This document shows, piece by piece, positions 49,359-58,462 of a stretch of 58,873 nucleotides of DNA. Position numbers and translations under genes: made by a program. The stretch spans positions 1-58,873 of the forward strand of contig JABDDX010000006.1 of NCBI GenBank assembly GCA_013287375.1. The letters run 5' to 3'. The DNA is from Bacteroidota bacterium. Its GTDB lineage: Bacteria; Bacteroidota; Bacteroidia; Sphingobacteriales; Sphingobacteriaceae. The notes below the pieces were generated by a model. It saw only the letters and a program-made list of their open reading frames with translations. It had not been told where the DNA came from and did no database searches. Within the stretch, counting starts at the first letter, position 1, and each line of letters begins with the position of its first letter.

Positions 49359-51179
49359 TTAATGCTGCTCCTGTTGTTGTGGCTGCGGCTCGGGTTTAGG
49401 CTGCGGGCGTTGCTGTTTTTGCTGCTGCTGGTGTTGCGCTTGCTGCTGCCTTTGTTGCGCCTGTTGCTGAGCCCTTTGCTGTTGCTGCTGTTGTGCTTGT
49501 TGTTGCTGGCGTTGAGCTTGCTGCTGTTGCTGTTGGGCTCTTTGTTGCTGTTGAGCCTGCTGCTGCCTTTGCTGCGCCTGCTGTTGTTGCTGCTGCGCCC
49601 TTTGCTGTTGCTGCTGAGCTTGTTGCTGTTGTTGGCGAGCCTGCTGCTGTTGTTGCTGAGCTTGTTGCTGCCTTTGCTGCGCCTGCTGTTGTACTTGGCG
49701 AGCCTGCTGCTGTTGTTGCTGAGCTTGTTGCTGCCTTTGCTGTGCCTGCTGTTGTACTTGGCGAGCCTGCTGCTGTTGCTGCTGGGCCTGTTGCTGCCTT
49801 TGCTGTGCCTGCTGTTGTACCTGACGAGCCTGCTGCTGTTGCTGCTGAGCTTGTTGTTGTTTCTGTTGCCCCTGCTGTTGTACCTGACGAGCCTGCTGTT
49901 GTTGCTGTTGGGCTTGTTGTTGCTTTTGTTGCGCCTGCTGCTGTACCTGACGAGCTTGTTGCTGTTTCTGTTGCCCCTGTTGCTGAACTTGACGAGCCTG
50001 CTGTTGCTGCTGTTGTGCCTGTTGCTGTACCTGGCGGGCTTGCTGCTGATGCTGGGCCTGCGGAATTGGTTTTACAACAGCTGGTTGCTGCGCTCTGTTA
50101 GGTGCATTGCTTGCCGGGCGATTATTTGCCGCGGGTTGTTGTTGCATTTGCTGTCCATGTCCCTCGTTTCTTCCCGGTGCGCTGGTATTTGATGGCAGGG
50201 ATGGTCTGGCGCCGCCTGCTTGTGCGGGCCGGCCATTTTCAGGAGCAACTTTACTTTGTATTGGCTTAGGGTGCACATTTACAAATTGTGTATTAGGTTT
50301 GCTGCTGTGTACAACCGCCGCTAATTTTTGTGCATTGGCACGGTTATTTGCCACACCACCCGCTCTGCCTATGCCTGCATTGGGGTTTGCCTGCCTGTAA
50401 GCCTGGGCATTTACCACCCTTGCCGGGCGTGCATTAGGGGTTGCATTTACTGCAGGCCTATAAATGTTTATAGCATTATGCCCTACACTAGGTGCACCTG
50501 GCCTGCCGGCATTGTTAATTTTATAAACGGTAACCGGGCGGCGCGTAATCCGCTGAATATCTGCCGGGCGCGGGCCTGTTGCATAAGTTTGGTTATTATA
50601 CACGTAGGTATTATTAATTATGGTGGTGTTACGTATAATATTTACCACCTGTGTATGCGGTGCATAATAATTGTATATCCGCGGGCTGTTCATGTAACGC
50701 TCAGGCGCGCACACCCAGTAATTATTAGGCGCATTATAACCACCCCCTATTGATATACTGATGGATATACCTGCATCTAACGGAGCCCAGCTATAATAGC
50801 CGCCACCATGGCGCCAGCTAACCCAGGCCGGTGCCCAATGGTGGCCCGGTATCCATTCCCATCCATAATAATCATCATAATGCCACCTGCCGTAATGAAA
50901 CGTAGCCCAACCCCATGGGTAATCTGATACCCAGGTATTACCATATTCTGTTTGCGCCCAGTAGCCATTGGTAGCATACGGCCTAAAATCCTCGTCTACA
51001 TTTGGTATCCAAACATCTCCATAATAATCATCCTGCACCCAGGTGCCATAAGGTGCTAATTGATCATAAAATTCCTGATCTGATATGTATCCGTCTTGTG
51101 CCTTACCCTTATTTGGCACAAACAGCATAAACGCCAGCGCGAACATGCTTATCATAAGGGCTCTTTTTAAAGTTCTCAT
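49359..51179 (-). CDS. DUF6600 protein with long glutamine heptad-repeat tail
   Basis: 606 residues from ATG 51179 (MRTLKRALMISMFALAF, export signal). The DUF6600 part (residues about 30-170) is Tyr/Trp-rich: APYGTWVQDDYYGDVWIP, then WGWATFHYGRWHYDDYYGWEW. A Pro/Asn/Ala linker follows (to about 375). The tail, about residues 376-590, is nearly all Gln with periodic Ala, Arg/Lys and Val in heptads (QARQVQQ, QAQQRQQ, QAQQQQQ). A final RPQPKPEPQPQQ ends it. Probably periplasmic or surface; function unknown. Confidence 0.85.
   Translation of the reverse strand: MRTLKRALMISMFALAFMLFVPNKGKAQDGYISDQEFYDQLAPYGTWVQDDYYGDVWIPNVDEDFRPYATNGYWAQTEYGNTWVSDYPWGWATFHYGRWHYDDYYGWEWIPGHHWAPAWVSWRHGGGYYSWAPLDAGISISISIGGGYNAPNNYWVCAPERYMNSPRIYNYYAPHTQVVNIIRNTTIINNTYVYNNQTYATGPRPADIQRITRRPVTVYKINNAGRPGAPSVGHNAINIYRPAVNATPNARPARVVNAQAYRQANPNAGIGRAGGVANNRANAQKLAAVVHSSKPNTQFVNVHPKPIQSKVAPENGRPAQAGGARPSLPSNTSAPGRNEGHGQQMQQQPAANNRPASNAPNRAQQPAVVKPIPQAQHQQQARQVQQQAQQQQQQARQVQQQGQQKQQQARQVQQQAQQKQQQAQQQQQQARQVQQQGQQKQQQAQQQQQQARQVQQQAQQRQQQAQQQQQQARQVQQQAQQRQQQAQQQQQQARQVQQQAQQRQQQAQQQQQQARQQQQQAQQQQQRAQQQQQQAQQRQQQAQQQQRAQQQQQQAQRQQQQAQQQQQQRAQQQAQQRQQQAQHQQQQKQQRPQPKPEPQPQQQEQH
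49405..50052 (-). repeat. coding tandem repeat (21-bp and 63-bp periods)
   Basis: Encodes about 23 in-register heptads of the form QAxQxQQ, then looser repeats. A 21-residue unit (QARQVQQ-QAQQRQQ-QAQQQQQ, 63 bp) occurs three times in a row. The repeats make a leucine-rich phantom ORF on the plus strand. Confidence 0.9.
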
Positions 51180-51351
51180 ATGGTTATAATATTTGTAACA
51201 ATCTTGTTTCAATGGTTAACAAGTAGTAAACGTTTAAATTAATAAATGTTTTAAATGTTATTAAAAATTCTTCCTGCGTACTTTAATATGCCTTATTATT
51301 GTACTATAATTTACCTCATTAAATAAATCATTCTATTATCAGGCTATAGCT

Positions 51352-52314
51352 ATGAATAAAGTAAACATACCCAGGCTCGATCTGAATACCTATATACACG
51401 GTACCGAGCAGGAGCGCAAACAATTTTCTGACGAGATTGGAAGAGCATTTAACGAAACAGGCTTTGTAACCATTACAAACCACGGCTTAAGCAAAGCTTT
51501 AATAGATAAGCTTTATGTAGAAGTAAAATCGTTATTCGCTTTAACCGAAGATACCAAAGTAAAATATGAGATACCTGAGCTTGCAGGCCAGCGTGGCTAT
51601 ACCGGCAAAAGCAAGGAAACCGCCAAAGGTTTTAAAACCCCGGATCTGAAAGAGTTTTGGCAGATAGGCCAAACCGTAGGCAATAACTCGCCATTAAAAG
51701 AAGATTATCCGGATAATCTTTTTGTAACCGAATTACCCGATTTCAATATAACTACACAAGAGGTTTATAAAAAACTGGAACAAGCCGGTATACATTTACT
51801 GCGCGCCATAGCTACTTACCTTACGCTGCCTGCAGATTATTTTGATGATAAGGTTAAAGAAGGCAATTCCATACTACGTACCCTTCACTACTTTCCGATA
51901 ACTAATCCGGATGCATTGCCTGATGACGCCGTACGTGCCGGTGCCCATGAGGATATTAACCTGATCACTTTATTAATTGGCGCAAGTGCTGATGGCCTGG
52001 AGCTGCTAACCCGCGATAACGAATGGTTCCCGGTTACAGCTTTTGGCGAGGATTTGGTAGTAAATGTTGGCGATATGCTACAGCGTTTAACTAACAATAA
52101 ATTAAAATCAACCACGCACCGTGTGGTTAACCCACCGAAAGATCAGATGAAAAACTCACGTTACTCAGTACCGTTCTTTCTGCATCCAAAATCGGGAATG
52201 AGTTTAGCTTGCTTACCATCATGCGTTGATGATGCGCATCCTAAAAAATATACTGATATCACGGCCGGTGAATATTTAGATGAACGTTTACGCGAAATCG
52301 GCCTAAAAAAATAG
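51352..52314 (+). CDS. isopenicillin-N-synthase-like 2OG-Fe(II) oxygenase
   Basis: A 320-residue non-heme iron oxygenase. N-terminal DIOX region FNETGFVTITNHGLS; the iron ligands H199 and D201 (AHEDINLITLL) and H256 (STTHRVVNP) and the 2-oxoglutarate-binding R270-x-S272 (NSRYSVPFF) are all present. Such enzymes hydroxylate or oxidise small molecules; the substrate is unknown. It stands alone; a 15-bp perfect hairpin follows the stop. Confidence 0.9.
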   Translation: MNKVNIPRLDLNTYIHGTEQERKQFSDEIGRAFNETGFVTITNHGLSKALIDKLYVEVKSLFALTEDTKVKYEIPELAGQRGYTGKSKETAKGFKTPDLKEFWQIGQTVGNNSPLKEDYPDNLFVTELPDFNITTQEVYKKLEQAGIHLLRAIATYLTLPADYFDDKVKEGNSILRTLHYFPITNPDALPDDAVRAGAHEDINLITLLIGASADGLELLTRDNEWFPVTAFGEDLVVNVGDMLQRLTNNKLKSTTHRVVNPPKDQMKNSRYSVPFFLHPKSGMSLACLPSCVDDAHPKKYTDITAGEYLDERLREIGLKK

Positions 52315-52331
52315 CCTCCAAAATTACAATC

Positions 52332-52388
52332 CCAATAAATGCCAACTGCTGATTATTCGTCAGGTTGGCATTTATTGGTTGATAGCCA
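52332..52388. terminator. 15-bp perfect hairpin after the oxygenase gene
   Basis: CCAATAAATGCCAAC (52332-52346) and GTTGGCATTTATTGG (52374-52388) are fully complementary. No T-run follows. The remaining stretch to 52639 is AT-rich and gene-free; it has a TAGTTTTG at 52509 matching the -7 box, but 124 bp before the sulfotransferase ATG. Confidence 0.6.
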
Positions 52389-52639
52389 AGCATTTCCGGC
52401 CACCCTACACTACCCAATCCAACACACTAACCCTTCGCGCAATTGTAATGAAACAGTTACAAACCAATTTGTAATCAACACGTTACATACACTTTAGCTT
52501 ATATAATTTAGTTTTGAATCAATATGTTTTTTCACAAACTTATTAGAATGAGATTAAACTTTTCTCATTTATTTTAGTCAGAGGAATGTCATGCTCCCCT
52601 AGGCCTGATAAATTTTAATGTTTCATTTTAAAACGGATT

Positions 52640-53470
52640 ATGCAAAATAAAACTTTAATTATCGCAGGAATGCACCGTTCAGGCACATCGTTAATTACAC
52701 ACTGGTTAAGCGAGTGTGGATTACAATTGGGCGAGAATTTTTTACCGGCCGGAGTTGGAAATGTAGACGGGCATTACGAAGATATTGAGTTTTTAAAACT
52801 ACACGAGGAAATATTAAACGACAATCATCTGCCCCCAACCGGGCTTACTGACGAGCATAATATTGATGTATCGTTATACCATCGCGAAAAGTTAAAAAGT
52901 GTCATCAAAGTTAAAAATGCGCTTTACCCGCAATGGGGATGGAAAGACCCGCGTACCTGTTTGTTTTTAGATACTTATAAAGAACTATTGCCGGATGCCC
53001 GCTACCTGATTGTGGTAAGGGATTACCAATCGGTGGTAAGCTCATTATTGCAACGGGATTTTGTATTTATTGAAAAGAAATACCTGGCGCGCGGTTATTT
53101 CGACCGGTTAGTATGGAATGTTTTCCGCAGAAAACGCAGACTGAAGAAGTTATATAATCAAAAGGCCGAAGATTATTTAAAAATTTGGATTGCCTACAAC
53201 GAAGAGATCCTGAAAAACATTAAAACGCTGCCTGAATCTGCTTACGTAATGATCAATTATTCATTGCTAAATACCAAAGACGATCATATTTGCTCATTCT
53301 TGAAAAACCACTGGCATCTGTCGTTGAAATACTCGCAGTTTAAAGACATTTACAAAGACAAATTAATCAGCAAGCCTATAAATACCGATGCTTTTATACT
53401 TAATAAATCATTATTAAGCAAAGCCAATCAACTGCAAACAAACTTGAATACCTATATGGCCTTCTCCTGA
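52640..53470 (+). CDS. sulfotransferase family protein
   Basis: A 276-residue enzyme of the P-loop sulfotransferase type. The 5'-phosphosulfate loop GMHRSGTS lies at residues 10-17, and the 3'-phosphate motif region is YLIVVRDYQSVVSSLL near 120. It would move sulfate from PAPS to a sugar, protein or lipid. No PAPS-making genes are near. The TGA stop abuts the stop of the convergent HAD gene with no gap; CTCCTG-ATTA-CAGGAG spans the junction as a small hairpin. Confidence 0.83.
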   Translation: MQNKTLIIAGMHRSGTSLITHWLSECGLQLGENFLPAGVGNVDGHYEDIEFLKLHEEILNDNHLPPTGLTDEHNIDVSLYHREKLKSVIKVKNALYPQWGWKDPRTCLFLDTYKELLPDARYLIVVRDYQSVVSSLLQRDFVFIEKKYLARGYFDRLVWNVFRRKRRLKKLYNQKAEDYLKIWIAYNEEILKNIKTLPESAYVMINYSLLNTKDDHICSFLKNHWHLSLKYSQFKDIYKDKLISKPINTDAFILNKSLLSKANQLQTNLNTYMAFS

Positions 53471-54172
53471 TTACAGGAGGGCAATTAATTCTTTCAAGTT
53501 GTTTATCTGCGCGGGCACATCATCAGGCTTGGGCAAGTGCGCTGGGTTAAAATAAATGGCATCCATACCAAAACTTAACGCTCCGCGGATATCGGCCTCA
53601 ATACTATCGCCAATCATGATGCTTTCATCCTTTACAGCTCCGGCTAAGTTGAGAGCGTGTTCAAATATGGCTTTGTCTGGCTTATTAACCCCAACTGCCT
53701 CTGATATAATAATCTGGTCGAAATAATGGCTGATATTACTTCCGGCAATCTTTATTTCTGTCGATTCCTTAAAACCGTTCGAGATCAGGTGCATGGTATA
53801 CTTTCCTTTCAGATAAGTTAATACCTCATGCGCATCCGGGAATAAATTGGTTTTGGTTGGGCATAGCTTTACATACTCATCCTCAAAGCCAACCGGTATC
53901 AACTCCGGGTGAACACCCAACTCCAAAAATGTAGTCCTGAACCTCGCTTCGCGCAAATAATCCTTCGTGATCTTCCCTACATGATACTGTGCCCACAGGC
54001 TGTGATTATTGCGGGTATAAGTTTCAATAAAAGCATCAGCCGATGATAGCCCTATCTTATCCAGCCCATGTATCACATAAAGTTCCTGCAAAGTTTCCTC
54101 AGCATTTTTATCAAAATCCCAAATGGTGTGGTCGAGGTCGAAGAAAATATGGCGGTATTGTTTTGTATTCAT
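53471..54172 (-). CDS. YjjG-family HAD nucleotidase
   Basis: A 233-residue HAD phosphatase. Motif I FFDLDHTIWDF (Asp12 nucleophile, Asp14), C1 helical cap, motif II ISNGFKE, motif III Lys in NKPDKAIF and motif IV MIGDSIEADI. YjjG-like members dephosphorylate non-canonical pyrimidine nucleotides and act in nucleotide pool cleaning. Convergent with the sulfotransferase gene. Confidence 0.9.
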   Translation of the reverse strand: MNTKQYRHIFFDLDHTIWDFDKNAEETLQELYVIHGLDKIGLSSADAFIETYTRNNHSLWAQYHVGKITKDYLREARFRTTFLELGVHPELIPVGFEDEYVKLCPTKTNLFPDAHEVLTYLKGKYTMHLISNGFKESTEIKIAGSNISHYFDQIIISEAVGVNKPDKAIFEHALNLAGAVKDESIMIGDSIEADIRGALSFGMDAIYFNPAHLPKPDDVPAQINNLKELIALL

Positions 54173-54200
54173 CTTGCTGCAAAATTAACATAAAATTTCT

Positions 54201-54261
54201 TACCCTCTTTTCGCCGCAGGCGAAGAGAGGGTCGACCAGCGCAGCGTAGTCGGGGTGAGTC
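54201..54261. repeat. dispersed repeat family G, copy 2
   Basis: TACCCTCTTTTCGCCGCAGG, CGAAGAGAGGGTCGACC, then GCGCAGCGTAGTCGGGGTG. A CTCTTTTCGCC/GGCGAAGAGAG hairpin is followed by the conserved tail. Inverse of 7411-7471. Confidence 0.7.
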
Positions 54262-54292
54262 AATCGGAGCGCGCAAAATTTCCACACCCTCC

Positions 54293-54323
54293 TTGTCATT
54301 CTTCACTCCGCTCAGAATGACAA
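54293..54323. repeat. family A variant, short palindrome
   Basis: TTGTCATTCT (54293-54302) and AGAATGACAA (54314-54323), with CACTCCGCTC between. It equals the outer ends of the long copy at 16968-17105. The rest of the gap to 54485 has no gene; TATCTTTA near 54471 may be the uvrB -7 box. Confidence 0.65.
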
Positions 54324-54485
54324 ATTGTTTGAAACGAAATCATCCTACTGACATACAGCTGTCACACCCTCTCATTTACTTTGCAAAAATCAAACGGAAT
54401 ATTACAAATCTGAAAGCGTTATCATAATGTAAACTAATCACCGGACACTGATTAACTAATCACTATTTCGTATCTTTATAAACCT

Positions 54486-56513
54486 ATGGATTTCAATTTA
54501 ACGTCAGTATACAAACCCACCGGCGACCAGCCCGAAGCGATCCGACAGTTGGTTGAGGGTGTGAATAATAATGAGACCTTTCAAACGCTATTGGGCGTAA
54601 CAGGCTCTGGAAAAACGTTTTCCATTGCCAACGTTATACAGCAAACACAACGTCCTACGTTGATATTAAGCCATAATAAAACGCTTGCCGCACAGCTTTA
54701 CGGCGAATTCAAGCAGTTTTTTCCCGAGAACGCGGTTAACTACTTTGTTTCCTATTACGATTACTACCAGCCCGAGGCATTTATCCCCTCGTCAAATACC
54801 TACATTGAAAAGGACTTACAGATAAACGAAGAAATCGAAAAACTCCGTTTACGCACCACTTCGGCATTGATGTCGGGCAGGCGCGACGTGATTGTGGTAT
54901 CATCCATTTCCTGCATTTATGGTATGGGTAACCCCGAGGATTTTGCCAACTCGGTATTCAAATTTGCGGTGGGTACACGTATTAGCCGTAATGCTTTCCT
55001 GCACCGCATGGTCGAGATCTTGTATTCCCGCACCACCGCCGATTTTAAACGCGGAACATTCCGGGTTAAAGGTGATGTGGTTGATATTTTCCCTGCTTAT
55101 ATGGACCACGCCTACCGTGTTTCCTTTTTTGGGGATGATATTGAGGAGCTCAGCACTTTTGATGTAGGTACCGGCAAAACCATTGAGAAAATGACACACA
55201 TGGTGGTTTATCCCGCCAACTTATATGTTGCCCCACGCGAACGTTTTACCCAATCCATCTGGGCGATACAGGAAGAGCTGGAAACCCGTAAAAAACAGTT
55301 TATTGACGATGGTCGGTTTTTAGAAGCCAAGCGCTTAGAAGAAAGGGTTAATTACGATTTGGAAATGATACGCGAACTGGGTTATTGTTCCGGCATCGAA
55401 AACTATTCGCGCTTTTTTGATGGCCGCCAACCAGGTGCAAGGCCTTTCTGCCTGCTGGATTATTTCCCTGATGATTACCTGATGGTGATTGACGAAAGCC
55501 ACGTAACCATACCACAGGTTAGGGCTATGTATGGCGGCGACAGGTCACGCAAAATATCATTGGTTGATTATGGCTTCCGCTTACCGGCAGCATTGGATAA
55601 CCGTCCGCTCAACTTCCAGGAGTTTGAAAGTTTAGCGCCCCAAACTATTTATGTAAGCGCCACACCGGGCGATTTCGAACTGGAAAAATCAGGAGGCGTG
55701 GTGGTTGAACAGGTGATACGCCCAACAGGCTTACTAGACCCACAGATCGAGGTTCGCCCGGTAATTAACCAGGTGGATGATCTGTTGGAAGAAGTAGATA
55801 AAACCGTTAAAATGGGCGACCGTGTACTGGTAACCACGCTCACCAAACGAATGTCCGAAGAATTGGCAAAATACATGGATCGCCTGGGCATTAAATGCCG
55901 TTATATTCACTCTGAAGTAAAAACGCTGCAACGGGTAGAGATATTAAGAGGCTTACGCCTCGGTGAATTTGATGTGCTAATAGGCATCAACTTACTGCGT
56001 GAGGGTTTGGATTTACCCGAAGTATCATTAGTGGCTATTTTGGATGCGGATAAGGAAGGTTTCCTACGCTCGGAACGCTCACTCATACAAACCATAGGCC
56101 GGGCCGCGCGAAATGATCGTGGCCGGGTAATTATGTATGCTGATAAGATCACGGATTCTATGCGGGTAACGATGGAAGAAACCGACCGTCGCCGTGATAA
56201 GCAAATTGCTTACAACACAGCGCATAGCATTACGCCAACAACCGTAGGCAAATCCCGCGAGGAAATCATTGAGCAAACATCTGTAATGGACTTTAAAGGT
56301 GGCGTACAAAAAGCTTATGTTGAAGATGAGATGATAACCCTGGCAGCTGACCCTATTGTGCAATACATGACTAAAGCCGATCTGAAAAAATCTGTAGAGA
56401 ACACCAAAAAAGAAATGCTCGCGGCAGCCAAAAACATGGACTTCCTGTTAGCAGCCAAGTTACGTGATGAAATGTTTGCGCTGGAAAAAATGATGGAGGA
56501 AAAATTTAGTTAA
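54486..56513 (+). CDS. uvrB: excinuclease ABC subunit B
   Basis: Damage-verification helicase of nucleotide excision repair. 675 residues: Walker A GVTGSGKT at 37-44, beta-hairpin YYDYYQPEAFIPSSNTYIEKD near 90-110, DEAD-like VIDESHV near 338, helicase motif QTIGRAARNDRG near 540 and a C-terminal UVR domain (MLAAAKNMDFLLAAKLRDEMF near 645). The set is complete and length is normal. A family H repeat follows. Confidence 0.97.
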   Translation: MDFNLTSVYKPTGDQPEAIRQLVEGVNNNETFQTLLGVTGSGKTFSIANVIQQTQRPTLILSHNKTLAAQLYGEFKQFFPENAVNYFVSYYDYYQPEAFIPSSNTYIEKDLQINEEIEKLRLRTTSALMSGRRDVIVVSSISCIYGMGNPEDFANSVFKFAVGTRISRNAFLHRMVEILYSRTTADFKRGTFRVKGDVVDIFPAYMDHAYRVSFFGDDIEELSTFDVGTGKTIEKMTHMVVYPANLYVAPRERFTQSIWAIQEELETRKKQFIDDGRFLEAKRLEERVNYDLEMIRELGYCSGIENYSRFFDGRQPGARPFCLLDYFPDDYLMVIDESHVTIPQVRAMYGGDRSRKISLVDYGFRLPAALDNRPLNFQEFESLAPQTIYVSATPGDFELEKSGGVVVEQVIRPTGLLDPQIEVRPVINQVDDLLEEVDKTVKMGDRVLVTTLTKRMSEELAKYMDRLGIKCRYIHSEVKTLQRVEILRGLRLGEFDVLIGINLLREGLDLPEVSLVAILDADKEGFLRSERSLIQTIGRAARNDRGRVIMYADKITDSMRVTMEETDRRRDKQIAYNTAHSITPTTVGKSREEIIEQTSVMDFKGGVQKAYVEDEMITLAADPIVQYMTKADLKKSVENTKKEMLAAAKNMDFLLAAKLRDEMFALEKMMEEKFS

Positions 56514-56514
56514 G

Positions 56515-56650
56515 AATGTGCAGATGAAAAATTAATATGCAAATGTGCGAGTATGCAGATGTGCGGATGAAAAGAATTAAAATTATCTACATATCCGCAC
56601 ATCAAAAAAATCATCTGCACATCCGCATATTTGCATATTTACACATCCAA
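56515..56650. repeat. dispersed repeat family H, copy 2
   Basis: Left half: ATGTGCAGATG, AAATGTGCGAGTATGCAGAT, GTGCGGATG; right half: ATCCGCACATC, CATCTGCACATCCGCATAT, TTTGCATATTTACACATCC. The two halves are inverse. Same words as 5261-5402. Confidence 0.7.
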
Positions 56651-56731
56651 AAATCATCTGTAACAAAAACATCAATCCTTTGTCATAAAAACAACGTACA
56701 TCATAACAAAACAATTTTACCGTTATAATCT

Positions 56732-56739
56732 TATATTTG
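56732..56739 (+). promoter_or_regulatory. -7 box of the DUF4834 gene
   Basis: TATATTTG fits TAnnTTTG, 18 bp upstream of the ATG at 56758. No convincing -33 TTTG is seen at the normal distance. Confidence 0.5.
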
Positions 56740-56757
56740 TACGCTTAACTAAATACA

Positions 56758-57012
56758 ATGGGAGAACTATTAGATTTTCTGGTAATTATAATCGCAGTAT
56801 TATACCTGATCAGAGTGGTAGTGCGTATGTTGTTGCCGATGCTTTTTCAAAAAGTTATGAATAAAGCGCAACAACAGCAACAAAACTATCAACAAAATTA
56901 TACGAACACTAAAAAAACCGAAGGCGTAAAGGTCGACTATATACCACAAACTCCAAAAAGCAAGATCCCTGATTCAGAAGGCGATTTTATTGATTACGAG
57001 GAGATAAAATAA
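56758..57012 (+). CDS. DUF4834 family small membrane protein
   Basis: 84 residues: one N-terminal helix (residues about 3-30), a Gln-rich stretch (KAQQQQQNYQQNY) and an acidic tail (SEGDFIDYEEIK). It matches DUF4834, a Bacteroidota family of unknown function. The stop is 1 bp before the next ATG, so both are one operon. Confidence 0.8.
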   Translation: MGELLDFLVIIIAVLYLIRVVVRMLLPMLFQKVMNKAQQQQQNYQQNYTNTKKTEGVKVDYIPQTPKSKIPDSEGDFIDYEEIK

Positions 57013-57013
57013 C

Positions 57014-57298
57014 ATGTTGCCGCCCGAGCTTTATAAACGCAGGCATTACGGTACACCGCAATCTATACTGCTTCTTATTGCAAATTTTACGGTATTCACG
57101 GTATCGGTATCACTTTTTGCAAGCGAAAAACATGTAAATAGTTTTTTTTGGGTAGCGATGGGGCTGCTGGCTATTTACAACTTTTTCAATATCCGAAAGG
57201 ACCGGGAAGAATACAACCGTTTTCGCATAATTGCTTATGTGCTCAGCATCGCAATCATGATAGGGCTATTTTTCATATTTCGAGCTAAAGCATATTAA
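57014..57298 (+). CDS. small membrane protein, unknown function
   Basis: 94 residues with three helices (about 17-36, 42-60, 72-91) and a basic loop (FNIRKDREEYNRF). It begins 1 bp after the DUF4834 stop, so the two products may form a complex. No family recognised. Confidence 0.72.
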   Translation: MLPPELYKRRHYGTPQSILLLIANFTVFTVSVSLFASEKHVNSFFWVAMGLLAIYNFFNIRKDREEYNRFRIIAYVLSIAIMIGLFFIFRAKAY

Positions 57299-57316
57299 TT
57301 ATGCCCGGGCATCAAC

Positions 57317-57400
57317 TATGTCATTGCGAAGAACGAAGCAATCTCACGTAGAAAGCCACCTTGCAAAGTTCGCGATTGCTTCGTTCCTCGCAATAACATA
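57317..57400. repeat. family B repeat, copy
   Basis: TATGTCATTGCGAAGAACGA then AGCAATC at the left, GCGATTGCTTCGTTCCTCGC then AATAACATA at the right; an imperfect hairpin between two convergent genes. Confidence 0.8.
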
Positions 57401-57416
57401 GGTTATCAATAACTTA

Positions 57417-58388
57417 TCAAATTGTTACCACCAACCGCTTTCCGCCAGGAATATCTAAGTCCCACAGTTCAGCTATATCTTCCATCTTAACGGTAATAGT
57501 GTCTACTTTAAGTTTTCCTTCTGCCGCTAATTGAAACATCTCCGGGAGTATTTCTGACAGTAGCAAACCAACCTGTTTTCTCGACCATGCCCCTAGTCCC
57601 GACCCCGTTAGCTGAAGATCGGCGCTTCTCATATTCGCAGCGGATAACTGAATAATATCTCCGGTTATGCTGCCGACAGACACATATCTTATCCTGTTAG
57701 TAAATGAACCATCGCCTTTTATACAAGTCAATATCATTTCCGCAGTATGCCCCCACAAATAATCTATAATCACATCTATGGGTGTTTCCGCATGGATTGC
57801 TTTAAGCTGCGCGATAAATTGTTCGTCACTTTGCATTACCGAAATAATTTCATCCGCCCCAAGTTCCAACAACTCATTAAGCGACTCCTGATTTCTGCCA
57901 GTAACGATCACTCTTTTCGCGCCATAATGCTTGGCAATTTGTACAGCAACCCTGCCGGTAAAACTGGTAGCGCCGTTAACCAGCACCACATCCCCCGGCT
58001 GAATATCCGCTTTGAATTTTAAGCCCATCGCTGCGCCAATAACCGCGTTTGGTAATGCCGCGGCGGTAACATCATCCAACGCGTCAGGTATTTTTACTAT
58101 CCGATCTTTATGGATGGTCGCTTTTTCGGCCAGCATGCCGTTCACCGCCATGCCATATACCCTTGTGCAGTCTTCAAGCAGGCAAACACCATCGCCACCC
58201 ACTACCCTGCCGCTGCTCGCAGGCGCATCGCTTGAATAGTGTTTACCGCTGGCACGGCTTTTATCCAGGTGCTTAATGGCAACTGCTTTTACAGTCACTA
58301 CTATTTCATCATTATTTTGAGCTATCGGCTCAGGGAAATCAACATATTGAGGCAATTCTCCTTTTTGGTACATTACTGCTGCTTTCAT
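57417..58388 (-). CDS. MDR-family quinone oxidoreductase-like protein
   Basis: A 323-residue medium-chain dehydrogenase/reductase. N-terminal GroES-like domain (PQYVDFPEPIAQNNDEIVVTV), then the Rossmann domain with VLVNGATSFTGRVAVQIAKHYGA near residue 135 and VIVTGRNQE. The catalytic zinc Cys of alcohol dehydrogenases is not seen, so it is of the zinc-free quinone/enoyl reductase branch. Divergent gene partners are absent; the Crp/Fnr gene lies just upstream on the same strand and may regulate it. Confidence 0.87.
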   Translation of the reverse strand: MKAAVMYQKGELPQYVDFPEPIAQNNDEIVVTVKAVAIKHLDKSRASGKHYSSDAPASSGRVVGGDGVCLLEDCTRVYGMAVNGMLAEKATIHKDRIVKIPDALDDVTAAALPNAVIGAAMGLKFKADIQPGDVVLVNGATSFTGRVAVQIAKHYGAKRVIVTGRNQESLNELLELGADEIISVMQSDEQFIAQLKAIHAETPIDVIIDYLWGHTAEMILTCIKGDGSFTNRIRYVSVGSITGDIIQLSAANMRSADLQLTGSGLGAWSRKQVGLLLSEILPEMFQLAAEGKLKVDTITVKMEDIAELWDLDIPGGKRLVVTI

Positions 58389-58462
58389 TTTGCTTTCTTT
58401 TTTTTGTTAAGACAAAATTAGATCAGCAGGTAACCCACTAACGATAACATATGTTATCAAGT

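Noticed and set aside
49405..50052. CRISPR-like periodicity
   Set aside because: The repeats are contiguous, coding and low-complexity, without unique spacers.
49305..50192. A 295-codon leucine-rich plus-strand ORF and an Ala/Val-rich one at 49493-50101
   Set aside because: Both are antisense shadows of the glutamine repeat (CAG/CAA runs read as CTG/TTG or GCT/GTT); the minus-strand frame has signal peptide and DUF6600 domain.
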